Part shown: one piece after another, positions 24,737 through 33,207 of the stretch
Layout: the number at the start of each line of letters is the position of its first letter
Position numbering within the stretch: the stretch's first letter is position 1
Source: V1-33 sp039795165
Lineage (GTDB): Bacteria; Verrucomicrobiota; Verrucomicrobiia; Verrucomicrobiales; V1-33
Assembly: GCA_039795165.1 (NCBI GenBank)
Contig: JBDKER010000026.1
Coordinates: 1-64,000, forward strand
Reading direction: 5' to 3'
DNA length: 64,000 nt
The notes under the pieces: model-generated
The model's input: the letters and a program-made list of their open reading frames with translations, nothing else
Databases searched by the model: none
Told to the model about the DNA's origin: nothing
Translations under genes and position numbers: made by a program

Positions 24737-27700
24737 TGAACTCCTTCCCTTCGATTCCGATTCACTTCAGCGGCAATCACCTCAATCTGTTCCGCCTCCA
24801 CCTTCCGCCGCTCTTCGGATGATGTTTCGCGGTGCTTGATCCGCACGGCTCGGCCTCCGATGCGCTTGATTTCCTCGGGTGGTGGCCCGGCTGATTCCGC
24901 GTCTTCGTCGGCCAGTTCTTCCAGCCATGCGGACATTGCTTCCGGGGTGAAAAAGCGGAGCCGTTTGATCTCGGGTTTGGTGAATTTCTTCTTGGCAGCC
25001 TTCTCGATATTGAGCCGGACGTTTTCGAGCGGGGAGACGGACACAACGAAATCAAATCCGGCTTCCAAGCCGTTCGTGAGGTGATCCACCTCCTCGGCTG
25101 TGTTGGAGCGGATGGCGACTTCGATAGCGATGCGCCGCTTGCGGTTCTCCAGCGTCAAATCGGCCCGTCCGCCTGTGCGGCTGGCTTCCTTGGATGCCTT
25201 GTAGCCCAGATTGCCGCCTTCTCGGGCCAGTTGATCCACGATCATCTGGTGGTCATCTCCGCCACGGCCCATGCCAGAGGGGCGGGGTGAGGCGTCAGGG
25301 TTTTCACTGGTCGCGGGCTGCGACTGGTGCTCGGGTTCAATTGCCGGGGCGGTTTCGGCCTCCGCAACCTCCGGGGTGCGCTCAGAAACTTGGGACGTCC
25401 CAAGTTTCTCATCCAGCACAGCCCCCGTCATTTCTTCCACCGCTTCCGGGGCGGCTTTCGTTGTCGTCGTCGTCGAGGGCTCACGCACCTCTGCCTTCGC
25501 TACCTTCTTCGTCTTCCGTGCCGCCTTCTCCGAATCGGCAGCCATCTTCGCCCGCAATTGCGCTTCCACCTCGCTGCGGGGAACGGTGTAGCGGCTCCGG
25601 CTTTCCTCAATGGCCTGCTGCCGATTTGCTGCGGCATCACCGGGATCGATGTCCTCCGGCTTGTCGATCCGCAGATTGAAATCCTGATCCGCCCGGCCCA
25701 CGCGGCAGATGGCTTGGCCACGGCCAAGGGCCGAAAAGTCCTTCGGCTCGTAGTAGGCGAAGTCGCCTTTCAGCGCCCGGCCATCGCTCTCGCTGACGCG
25801 GAAGACGACCCGTGTCGAGACGTTCGACATCACGGCGGCGGCCACCTCCGGGCAGGCCGAGAGCTGATGCAGGTCTTGGTGGGCGAGGATCAGCCCTAAG
25901 CCGTATTTACGAGCGCCACTGAGGATCTCCGCCATGCTGGGCGTCACGAAATGCTGGCATTCATCCACATAGAGGAAAAACGGCTCGCGTTCGCTGGCGG
26001 CGAGGCGTGCCCGGCTCATGGCCATTTGTTGAAGCTTCACCATCACCAGACTGCCCAGCATGTGGGCGTTTTCCTTGCCCATCTGGCCCTGCGGCAGGCG
26101 GATGAGCAGGATGCGGCGGTCATCCATGATGCGGCTGAAATCCAGCCGGTTCTCCCGCTGGCTCACCATGTAGCGGATCACTTTTGGCGTGAGCAGTGCG
26201 CCCAGCCTTGTCAGGATCGGCCCCACGCTCTTGGCCCCGTCCAGTTTGGGAAAGGTCTGCTCCCAATAGAATCGGACGTGCGGATCATCCACCGCTGACA
26301 GGAACTCGCTGCGCCAGTCCGCATCGATCAGAAATTTCTCCATCTCCGCCAGCGTGCCGCCCTGCGGATGCTCCAAAAAGGCCAGCACCAGATTTTGAAA
26401 AATGATGCCCATGCGGTCGCCCCACGACGTGCTGAACCGCCGGAAAACACTCACCAAATCCGACGCCAGCAGCGTCTTTTCATAGTCGCTGTGGGCCGAG
26501 AGAATGTTGAACGGGATAATGTGCTCCTCGTCCGAGGGATCGAGCAGCACCACGTCATCCATCCGCCAGTCCGGCACATGCGCCAGCACCGCATCCACCA
26601 GATCGCCGTGCGGATCGATCAGCGCAAACCCACGCCCGCAGTTCACATCCTGCAAGAGCATGGCCAGCAGCATCGTGCTCTTGCCCACGCCACTCCCGCC
26701 GATGCAGTGCATGTGCTGCAGCCGTTGCTCCGCCGTCAACACTACGGCTTGCTCCTCGCCATCGTGCTCATTCACGCCCAGTTCCAGCGTGTGGTCTGTG
26801 ATCTCATTTCGTGTCGATGCCGGGGCCGCCCGCGTCGTGCCTTCCACCACACGTTTCAGCTTCGCGCTCTTCACGGCGGCAGTGGGGAAATGCGCCAGCG
26901 CCACGACTTCATCCACATTCAGGATCATCCCGCAGCGTCTCGACCGACGCCACAGCAGGTCATCGCAGTGCGCCTCATGGTCATAGTCCGTGTTCGGCAA
27001 CGGCATCAGCGATTGTCCGCCCTCACGGGAAAAGAGGCGCAAGGCCGGAGCCATGCCCCGCAGGATTTCCCAAGTTCGTCGCAGACCGCATTCCGCAGGT
27101 GCCTTCGCTGCCAACCGCAGCACCGCCCCATACAGAGGCCGCGAAACCTTCGCCTGAGCCTGCTTCACCAGCGCCGCACCATCATCGAAAAACGGCTTCC
27201 CATTTTCCTTCGTCACCGCCGCCAGCGCATTCTCCGCCCACGGAGCCCGCAGGGGAGTGAAGAGCACCTGATACACCGCCGCCTCGCCCTCACGCAGATG
27301 CTCCATGCCGCCGATCAGGCTCACCAGCGGATCAATCCGGCTGCCCGTCTCCAGCGGCCTCATGAATTCCTGCCACAACCCAAAATCCAACACCACCCGT
27401 TCCGACGCCTCCGCGTCCTCATCCCCAGCATCGGACTGGCCCCACACGCTCAGCAGATTCTCCATTGCCCAAGTGATCTTCACCTCTGGAAACTGCGCCA
27501 TCAACTGCTGCGCCACCAGCGTCGCATCCGACGACTGACACACCACCTGCACCCACACCTCGCTGTCCGTCCCGATGATCTCCAGCCCCATCAATCCCGA
27601 CACGAGGGAACACGTCTTCAAGAAATGCGCCATCGCCTCCGCCGCATACGAACCCCCACCCGGCAACCCCAAGCGAAACTCCACCACAGGTTCCTTTTCC

Positions 27701-28002
27701 CCGAACCAGTCCGGCTCAGGCTCCTGCCATTCCGCTACCGCAGCCTTCGCCCGCTCGATCTCCAGCTTTCCTCCAGCACCCGGCTTCGGAGGCTGCAACG
27801 CCCGGAAAACCTTGTCCGCCAGCCCCGAAAACAACGACGGCTTCACCCCAGAATCCCGCCCCTCACTGCCGAGCCTCAACCGATGCCCCGGAAACGCCAA
27901 AAACGGCGGCTCCAACTCCACCGGAGCAGGGAACACCTCAGCACCCCGTCCCCGGTGCTCCCAGCGGTAGAAGTTGGCGGTGAGTTGATCGGGGATGTTC
28001 AT
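24733..28002 (-). CDS. VirD4/HerA-like DNA-translocation ATPase with C-terminal extension
   Basis: A 1089-residue protein. An N-terminal region of about 400 residues precedes a RecA-like motor with Walker A GGSGVGKST (about 435-443), 'ALIDPHGDL', Walker B-like FFLYVDECQHF, and 'GARKYGLGLILAHQ'. Residues of about 790-940 are low-complexity and include EKLGTSQVS, encoded by the element's recurrent palindrome. The last 150 residues ('GGRADLTLENRKRRIAIEVAIRS...GLEAGFDFVVSVS') look like a restriction-endonuclease-type fold often fused to such ATPases. Likely a coupling-protein or DNA-processing motor of the element. A second, shorter relative lies at 45180-46466. Confidence 0.8.
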   Translation of the reverse strand: MNIPDQLTANFYRWEHRGRGAEVFPAPVELEPPFLAFPGHRLRLGSEGRDSGVKPSLFSGLADKVFRALQPPKPGAGGKLEIERAKAAVAEWQEPEPDWFGEKEPVVEFRLGLPGGGSYAAEAMAHFLKTCSLVSGLMGLEIIGTDSEVWVQVVCQSSDATLVAQQLMAQFPEVKITWAMENLLSVWGQSDAGDEDAEASERVVLDFGLWQEFMRPLETGSRIDPLVSLIGGMEHLREGEAAVYQVLFTPLRAPWAENALAAVTKENGKPFFDDGAALVKQAQAKVSRPLYGAVLRLAAKAPAECGLRRTWEILRGMAPALRLFSREGGQSLMPLPNTDYDHEAHCDDLLWRRSRRCGMILNVDEVVALAHFPTAAVKSAKLKRVVEGTTRAAPASTRNEITDHTLELGVNEHDGEEQAVVLTAEQRLQHMHCIGGSGVGKSTMLLAMLLQDVNCGRGFALIDPHGDLVDAVLAHVPDWRMDDVVLLDPSDEEHIIPFNILSAHSDYEKTLLASDLVSVFRRFSTSWGDRMGIIFQNLVLAFLEHPQGGTLAEMEKFLIDADWRSEFLSAVDDPHVRFYWEQTFPKLDGAKSVGPILTRLGALLTPKVIRYMVSQRENRLDFSRIMDDRRILLIRLPQGQMGKENAHMLGSLVMVKLQQMAMSRARLAASEREPFFLYVDECQHFVTPSMAEILSGARKYGLGLILAHQDLHQLSACPEVAAAVMSNVSTRVVFRVSESDGRALKGDFAYYEPKDFSALGRGQAICRVGRADQDFNLRIDKPEDIDPGDAAANRQQAIEESRSRYTVPRSEVEAQLRAKMAADSEKAARKTKKVAKAEVREPSTTTTTKAAPEAVEEMTGAVLDEKLGTSQVSERTPEVAEAETAPAIEPEHQSQPATSENPDASPRPSGMGRGGDDHQMIVDQLAREGGNLGYKASKEASRTGGRADLTLENRKRRIAIEVAIRSNTAEEVDHLTNGLEAGFDFVVSVSPLENVRLNIEKAAKKKFTKPEIKRLRFFTPEAMSAWLEELADEDAESAGPPPEEIKRIGGRAVRIKHRETSSEERRKVEAEQIEVIAAEVNRNRREGVQ
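25384..25409. repeat. Recurrent palindrome (core CTTGGGACGTCCCAAG), copy 1, inside the ATPase gene
   Basis: A 26-base perfect palindrome lies within the 24733-28002 coding sequence and is translated EKLGTSQVS. The same palindrome recurs at 46874-46897, 48549-48570 (in parB, again read EKLGTSQVS) and 51954-51977. I see it nowhere in the backbone parts of this window. Confidence 0.85.
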
Positions 28003-28018
28003 ACTACCAAAGCCAAAT

Positions 28019-28705
28019 TTAGGGAACAGTAGACTTGGGGGATGCTGCGGCAGGCGGGGACTGGGTAGTTGATACAGTTGGATCGGTGCGCAAATACCAG
28101 ATCAAGCACGCGGCTACAATTAAAATTACAATCCAAACACCTAGCACAAGCCTCCTTCGCCGAAATACGTAATCTTTAGTCTTCTGCATGGGGGTTTTCC
28201 CGCTGCTGCTGAAAATTGAATCAAATTCTGATGGACTAAAAAAGGCTCCGTGGAGCACCTTCAAATCATCATATAATTCTGAGTATCGCTTTAAATCTTG
28301 AGTTATAATCCTCCAAGACAACCAAGCATGAAGACAGGAAAATGCAATAAGAATCCATCCGAGAACTGCAATCTGAGGACTGAACGCACCGCTGAAAGTT
28401 TTGTCCTGAAGGGCCTTCAATAAAACTACGGAGGTTACAAATGTCACGACGCCATAAACATTTTTTTCCAAGTTCCCAGTAGCTGCATCCAGCGACTTTG
28501 CCGCTTTTGCATCAAGCTCCAAAATGAAGGTTGAGACCTTAGCTCGTATTTCGACAAACTCTTTAAGATTCTTTTTAAGGAATAGGGCAAACCCTGCCCT
28601 GACTGCGGATATCACACGCAAGTCTTGTTTGAAAATACCACTGTCCCAATAAAGAGAGATATAGTTGCGGACTAAACCCAGCCTATCTGAAAGCCCTCCC
28701 CCCAT
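28019..28705 (-). CDS. Membrane protein, 5' end cut off by IS66
   Basis: From the ATG at 28705 there are 228 residues with three likely membrane helices (about 85-100, 113-132, 187-206) and a polar linker. The frame stays open for 21 codons upstream to the exact IS66 boundary at 28768, and a stop lies inside the IS end. The original gene was therefore longer and has lost its 5' part. Base composition is lower in GC than neighbours. No family recognised. It reads toward the ATPase gene, with its stop 17 bases before that start. Any protein made today would begin internally. Confidence 0.55.
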   Translation of the reverse strand: MGGGLSDRLGLVRNYISLYWDSGIFKQDLRVISAVRAGFALFLKKNLKEFVEIRAKVSTFILELDAKAAKSLDAATGNLEKNVYGVVTFVTSVVLLKALQDKTFSGAFSPQIAVLGWILIAFSCLHAWLSWRIITQDLKRYSELYDDLKVLHGAFFSPSEFDSIFSSSGKTPMQKTKDYVFRRRRLVLGVWIVILIVAACLIWYLRTDPTVSTTQSPPAAASPKSTVP

Positions 28706-28826
28706 AGCACCCCGATAACACCACTCAAACAGTCCTTGGAGCGGTATATCTGATTGATTGGGAACCTGGTAAGCATGTCAGCAACCGCGTCTGTTCATGC
28801 CTGCGAAGCAGGCGGAATGTGGCGGC

Positions 28827-29177
28827 ATGAGACGATATACCGAAAGTGAACGACGGCAGGCAGTGAGGGATTTTGAGCGCAGCGGGATCACCGCGGCGGA
28901 GTTCTGCAGGCGGCGCGGAATGAGTTCCGTGAGCCTCGGTCAGTGGCGCCGGCGCTACACCGGCAAGCCCTGCGGCGACCCGGCGGCAGATCCCGCGTGG
29001 CTGCCCGTTGTTGTCAGTGGCGGACTCATTCCGGAACCCGAACAGCGAGCCGTCTATGTGATGATTACGCGCGCGTGCCGGCTCGAAGTGTCGCCGGGCT
29101 TCAATCCGCAGGAGGTACGCTCACTCTGGGAGATTCTCAGAAGCATTGAGGAACAACCCATCCATTCCCAGCCATGA
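28827..29177 (+). CDS. tnpA: IS66 accessory protein TnpA
   Basis: First gene of the IS66 element, starting at MRRYTESERRQAVRDF. It encodes a small protein with a helix-turn-helix of the kind 'FERSGITAAEFCRRRGMSSVSLGQWRRRY', the usual OrfA of IS66 elements. An earlier in-frame start at 28797 adds ten residues not typical of the family. Its end overlaps tnpB by four bases. Confidence 0.85.
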   Translation: MRRYTESERRQAVRDFERSGITAAEFCRRRGMSSVSLGQWRRRYTGKPCGDPAADPAWLPVVVSGGLIPEPEQRAVYVMITRACRLEVSPGFNPQEVRSLWEILRSIEEQPIHSQP

Positions 29178-29560
29178 ATGTCAGTCCCGCTACCCGAGTT
29201 TATCTTCTTGCCGGCGCCACCGACATGCGTCTGGGCTATGACGGCCTCTTTGCTCTAGCCAGAGGTCTGCTGATGGAGGATCCGCTCAGCGGTCACCTCT
29301 TTGGGTTCTGCAACAGGACACGCACCCGGCTCAAGATCCTGTATTGGGATGGAAGCGGGTTGTGGATTTCAGCAAAGCGTCTCGAGCGCGGACGGTTTGC
29401 GTGGCCCTCGCCGCCGCCTCCGGCATCGCCCGGCGCACCCGCCGATCGTCGCGTCATGATGACGCATGCCGAACTGATGATGCTGCTTCACGGAATCGAT
29501 CTGGCAGCAACCCGCCGCCGCCGCTGGCATCGTGTGGAAGGAGGGCTGGCCGCGGCATGA
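29174..29560 (+). CDS. tnpB: IS66 accessory protein TnpB
   Basis: A 128-residue IS66 Orf2. The core 'VYLLAGATDMRLGYDGLFALARGLLMEDPLSGHLFGFCNRTRTRLKILYWDGSGLWI' matches the family closely. The C-terminal tail is proline-rich. TnpB is required with TnpA and TnpC for IS66 transposition, though its molecular role is unclear. Confidence 0.92.
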   Translation: MNVSPATRVYLLAGATDMRLGYDGLFALARGLLMEDPLSGHLFGFCNRTRTRLKILYWDGSGLWISAKRLERGRFAWPSPPPPASPGAPADRRVMMTHAELMMLLHGIDLAATRRRRWHRVEGGLAAA

Positions 29561-29640
29561 TGCCGGACGAATAGATTGATAGAATTGTTGATTATTGTAT
29601 TGATACTTCAGCGTCATGGGATATATGTGCATAACGATTC

Positions 29641-31293
29641 ATGCCGTCACGAATGAATGCCGCTGCAACAATCAATCCGGAACTGGAAGCCCTGACGGCT
29701 GGCCTCCCGGATGAGACGCGCGAGGCGGTGCGCGGTCTCGTTGGCGGCCTGCAGAGCAAGGTCGGCGGTCTGCAGAGCAAGGTCGGCGAACTTGAGATTC
29801 TGATCCGGCTGCGTGAAGAACAGTTGCGCATGGCGCGGATGGATAAGTACGGTCCGCGGAGTGAGAAGCTCAGCGCATCGCAATTGCAGCTGCTGGATCT
29901 GGAGCCCGGCGTGCAACTGGCCGAAGTCGAAGCCGAGGCGTCCCGTCAGGAGTCGGAAAAGAAGGTAGCCGCAGCCCCGGAGGGCAAGCAGCGCAAGAAG
30001 CGTGCGGCCTACAGCCGGGCTCATCCCGGCCGCAGTCCGCTGCCAGCACATCTTCCTCGCAAGGAAGTGATCATTCCCTGCGGGGAAGCCCCTGACGGCC
30101 CCCTTGTGGGATACGAAGTCAGGGAGGAGCTTGTCATCAAGCCAGCCGAGTTCTATGTCCAGGTGCTCAAGCGGGAAAAGCGGCTGGTGGTGATTGCCGA
30201 CCGGCGCACCATCATCACCGCACCAATGCCCCTGCGGATCATTGAGAAATGCCGGCTTGAAGACTCGGTCATCATTGAACTGGTCGTGCGTAAATACTGC
30301 GATCACCAGCCTGCCTACCGTCAGCGGATGATCTGGGAGCGCGATCACGGCATCATCGTCAATGATGCACTGCTCATCCGCTGCATCCTCAGGGCCGGCG
30401 AACTGTTGCAGCCTCTCGCCCGCGTCGCTGGCGAAGAACTGAAAAAGGGCGGTTACATCCAGGCTGACGAAACGAGGGTGGCAGTCCTCCAGCAGAACGG
30501 CAAGGGCCGCAACGACACCGCATGGTTCTGGCAGTACTCCGCGCCGGACGGACTCGTCTACTTCGACTATCAGGACAGCCGCAGCCGCGCCGGACCAAAG
30601 GCTTTTCTGAAGGGATACACCGGCACGCTGCAGAGCGACGGTTATGAGGTTTACACCAACCTCGTGGAAGAGATCAGTGCCCACGCCGGCTGCTGGGCCC
30701 ATGTCAGACGGAAATTCGACGCTGCACGCAAAGCGGCACCGAAGGAAGTCCCGTGCCGGGACAGCCAGACAATGCTCGATGAGATCGCCTCGCTGTATCT
30801 TGTCGAGAAGGAAGCGCGCGCCACCGCACTCGACGCGGACGGACGCCTCAGTCTGCGGCAGGAACGCGGGATCGTGACCAGACTTGAATCGCTCCGGGCA
30901 AAAATCGTCAGTGTCCGCAGCCGCGTCCTTCCCGCCAGCCAGCTGGGGAAAGCCTGCGACTACACCCTTGGGCAGTGGGACAAACTGATGGTGTACACCC
31001 GCGACGGACGCATCGAGATCGACAACAACTGGTGCGAGAACGAAATGCGCCCGATCGCCTTGGGACGGAAGAACTGGATGCACCTCGGCAGCGAGGAGAG
31101 CGGCCCGAAAGTCGCCGCGATCATGACGGTGATCGCCAGTGCCCAGAGAGCAGGAGCCAACGTGCGTGAGTACCTTGCCTGGGTGCTGCCGAAACTCGCC
31201 GATCCGGCAACCAGCGAGGCCGCCCTTGCCGAGATGCTGCCGGCGCGCTGGCTGGCTCGGCGTGCAGAGGCGGTGGGGCAGCCGGGACTCTGA
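29641..31293 (+). CDS. tnpC: IS66 transposase TnpC
   Basis: A 550-residue DDE transposase. The N-terminus has a coiled-coil with a duplicated 'GGLQSKV' heptad, followed by a DUF-type zinc region. The catalytic core carries 'YIQADET' (Asp), 'LQSDGYEVY' (Asp) and 'DNNWCENEMRPIALGRKNW' (Glu). Complete and without frameshift, so the element could be active. Confidence 0.93.
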   Translation: MPSRMNAAATINPELEALTAGLPDETREAVRGLVGGLQSKVGGLQSKVGELEILIRLREEQLRMARMDKYGPRSEKLSASQLQLLDLEPGVQLAEVEAEASRQESEKKVAAAPEGKQRKKRAAYSRAHPGRSPLPAHLPRKEVIIPCGEAPDGPLVGYEVREELVIKPAEFYVQVLKREKRLVVIADRRTIITAPMPLRIIEKCRLEDSVIIELVVRKYCDHQPAYRQRMIWERDHGIIVNDALLIRCILRAGELLQPLARVAGEELKKGGYIQADETRVAVLQQNGKGRNDTAWFWQYSAPDGLVYFDYQDSRSRAGPKAFLKGYTGTLQSDGYEVYTNLVEEISAHAGCWAHVRRKFDAARKAAPKEVPCRDSQTMLDEIASLYLVEKEARATALDADGRLSLRQERGIVTRLESLRAKIVSVRSRVLPASQLGKACDYTLGQWDKLMVYTRDGRIEIDNNWCENEMRPIALGRKNWMHLGSEESGPKVAAIMTVIASAQRAGANVREYLAWVLPKLADPATSEAALAEMLPARWLARRAEAVGQPGL

Positions 31294-31352
31294 TCGCTTC
31301 ATCCAGCAACCATGGCCGCGCCAGCCGTTCGTCGCCAGACGCGGTTGCTGAG

Positions 31353-31460
31353 ATGCTTACATTCATCAAGCTCTCCCTGCTGGGCAGGTTGTTTACCAGT
31401 GCGTGCCAGTTGCCGCACAGTGAGGAATGTGCGGTTTGCGGAAAAGCCAAATCCATCTAA
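31353..31460 (+). pseudogene. Gene end truncated by IS66
   Basis: Directly after the IS66 right end the frame reads FIKLSLLGRLFTSACQLPHS..., then EECAVCGKAKSI and a stop. The only start is an ATG inside the IS terminus. The Cys-x-x-Cys near the end hints at a metal- or thiol-binding tail. It looks like the last 33 codons of a gene of the metal module whose beginning was lost with the missing target duplication. Too short to assign. Confidence 0.35.
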
Positions 31461-31470
31461 CGCTGCCATC

Positions 31471-31788
31471 ATGATGACTGACACTGAACTAGATGGACTG
31501 CTACGGCAGTCGAAATTGCACGTGGAGATGCCGCCGACCTTCCAAGCGGAGGTCTGGCGGAGGATCGCGATGGCAGAGGAGGCGTCGCTCTGGAGAAGAG
31601 TGGCCCATTGGCTAGAAATGCCTCTGGGCTGGGTGGCAAAGCCGCTGGGAGCAGTGGCCTTGTGTGCTCTGACGGTGGCGGGCGGACTGTTGCTCGGAGG
31701 AAGAGAGAAGTCCCGTCGCCCCGATGGCAGAGTGGCCTATCTCGAATCGGTGAGCCCCTTTGTGGTCATGCACCGGAGTGAAAAATGA
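31471..31788 (+). CDS. CnrY-like anti-sigma/membrane regulator
   Basis: A 105-residue protein: a cytoplasmic N-terminus of about 55 residues, one transmembrane helix (PLGAVALCALTVAGGLLLGG) and a short periplasmic tail. It precedes a periplasmic metal-sensor-like gene (overlap 4 bases) and an ECF sigma gene. Size, topology and gene order match CnrY of the CnrYXH nickel/cobalt system, where CnrY holds the sigma factor at the membrane. Sequence similarity is weak, so the role is inferred from context. Confidence 0.6.
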   Translation: MMTDTELDGLLRQSKLHVEMPPTFQAEVWRRIAMAEEASLWRRVAHWLEMPLGWVAKPLGAVALCALTVAGGLLLGGREKSRRPDGRVAYLESVSPFVVMHRSEK

Positions 31789-32291
31789 AGCGTGGCGTTC
31801 TTTTCATCTTGGTGGCGATGCTGGCGGGTGTGACGGCGTTCTTTGTCATGAAGCGGCAGCAGGAGCCCGAGGCGGACCACCTAGCCTCCGGACATGGAAT
31901 ACCGGGGCTGCTGTGGCTGCGCTCTGAGCTGAAGCTGAGTGAGGATCAGTTTACCAAAGTCCGGGCGTTGCATGATGCCTACCAGCCCAAGTGCGAGCAG
32001 ATGTGCGAACGAATCGCCGCCTCGCACCAGCGGGTGGAGGGCCTCTCGGCAAAGGTGAAGGAATTGACCCCTGAGCTATCCGCTGCTCTCAAAGAGCACG
32101 CTGATGTGCATCTGGACTGCCAGCGGGCCATGCTGGGTCATCTGTTTGAAACGGCGGCAGCAATGGAACCGGTTCAGGCCCGCCGCTACCTTGATCTGGT
32201 GCTGCCGTATGCGGCTGATTTTGCCTATAGTGAGGGCGGCTGTCCGCTGTGCGGTGCCAATGCCAATCCCACCAGCAATGGAAGCAAGTGA
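31785..32291 (+). CDS. Periplasmic heavy-metal sensor, CnrX/ZraP-like
   Basis: A 168-residue protein anchored by an N-terminal helix (MKRGVLFILVAMLAGVTAFFVM). The helical periplasmic domain has an LTXXQ-like start ('LKLSEDQFTKVRALHDAYQPKCEQMCERI') and a second helix pair ending 'EPVQARRYLDLVLP', as in the CnrX/Spy/ZraP fold. Candidate metal ligands are His and Cys residues ('HLASGHG', 'PKCEQMC', 'EGGCPLCG'). Metal binding would release the sigma factor through the CnrY-like partner. The gene overlaps both neighbours. Confidence 0.72.
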   Translation: MKRGVLFILVAMLAGVTAFFVMKRQQEPEADHLASGHGIPGLLWLRSELKLSEDQFTKVRALHDAYQPKCEQMCERIAASHQRVEGLSAKVKELTPELSAALKEHADVHLDCQRAMLGHLFETAAAMEPVQARRYLDLVLPYAADFAYSEGGCPLCGANANPTSNGSK

Positions 32292-32841
32292 CGCCGAGCT
32301 AATGGCCCGGCTGGCGGGTGGGGATGATCTCTCGCTCAATGCTCTGATGCTGCGCTGGCATGAAAAGGTTGCTGCCTTTCTCTACCGCATGACCGGGCAT
32401 CCCGATGTGGCGGGGGACTTGGCTCACGAGACGTTTGTGAAACTCTACCAAGCCCGGCATCGCTACCGGCCCACGGCAAAGTTCTCCACGTATCTTTTCG
32501 GCATTGCGGCGAATCTGGCGAGGAATCACGCCCGGTGGAAATCACGCCATCCGACGGTTTCGCTGGATGGCGATGATGGGGCTGCTTACTTCGCGGAAGC
32601 TGCGAGTGGTGGGCTTTCACCGGAGGAAACCGCAGTGAGTTCGGAGCGGCTGCGGGCGGTGCAGGTGGCCATGCATGCATTGCCCGCTGATCTACGGCAG
32701 GCGATGTCGCTCTTTATAGATGAAGAGATGAGCTATGCGGAAATCGCAGCCATAGCAGGCTGCACGGCAAAAGCTGCCGAGACGCGGATTTACCGTGCCC
32801 GGCAGCTTCTGAAGGAGTCCTTGAAGGACGTGCGGAGTTGA
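32278..32841 (+). CDS. ECF-family RNA polymerase sigma factor
   Basis: From the ATG at 32278 (14-base overlap with the sensor gene) the protein has 187 residues. Region 2 is 'MLRWHEKVAAFLYRMTGHPDVAGDLAHETFVKLYQARHRYRPTAKFSTYLFGIAANLARNHAR'. Region 4 is 'LPADLRQAMSLFIDEEMSYAEIAAIAGCTAKAAETRIYRARQLLKESL'. It completes a CnrYXH-like triad and probably drives the downstream metal-export genes, although no promoter motif could be identified. Confidence 0.85.
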   Translation: MEASDAELMARLAGGDDLSLNALMLRWHEKVAAFLYRMTGHPDVAGDLAHETFVKLYQARHRYRPTAKFSTYLFGIAANLARNHARWKSRHPTVSLDGDDGAAYFAEAASGGLSPEETAVSSERLRAVQVAMHALPADLRQAMSLFIDEEMSYAEIAAIAGCTAKAAETRIYRARQLLKESLKDVRS

Positions 32842-32861
32842 AGCCGCTGGCCGTTTGCGGC

Positions 32862-33077
32862 TTAATGGCTGCCGCAGCAGTAGTAGGTGTGGCCCCCACA
32901 GCAATAAGTGTGGGCGTGGTGGTGGCAGGAGTTACCGCAGTGGCGGGTCGTGGTATGGGCCACAGGGCCAGTGGTTTTTCCAGCAGGCTGAGCGGCGGTG
33001 GCCGTGCCCGTGAGGGCAAAGCAGGCGAGTCCCACGAGAGCGATGACGGGGATGGTGACGGCAAGGATGGTTTTCAT
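32862..33077 (-). CDS. Small secreted Cys/His-rich protein
   Basis: A 71-residue protein with a signal peptide (MKTILAVTIPVIALVGLACFALTGTATAA) and a mature part dominated by His and Cys: 'HCGNSCHHHAHTYCC' and 'GGHTYYCCGSH'. It looks like a periplasmic metal buffer. It is convergent with the sigma gene (20 bases apart). A second small protein starting MKTILA is encoded at 42201-42473. Longer upstream frames exist, but the signal peptide fixes this start. Confidence 0.7.
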   Translation of the reverse strand: MKTILAVTIPVIALVGLACFALTGTATAAQPAGKTTGPVAHTTTRHCGNSCHHHAHTYCCGGHTYYCCGSH

Positions 33078-33207
33078 GTTTCGGTTTGGATTGATGTTTG
33101 GAGTGGCGGCCCAACGCGGGCCGCCTTGTCTGACGCAGGCCCGAAGAATCTTATCCAGAAAATATTCTGAGGGTTTGGAGCGTGGACGGGCATTCACCTG
33201 CATGACA

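Larger units (their letters stand above)
28769..31360 (+). mobile_element. IS66-family insertion sequence, complete
   Basis: The terminal inverted repeats are 24 bases long with one mismatch: the left begins GTAAGCATGTCAGCAACCGC (28769-28792) and the right ends GCTGAGATGCTTAC (31337-31360). The element contains tnpA, tnpB and tnpC in the usual order, about 2.6 kb in total. The expected 8-bp target duplication is missing: GGAACCTG on the left and ATTCATCA on the right. Confidence 0.9.
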
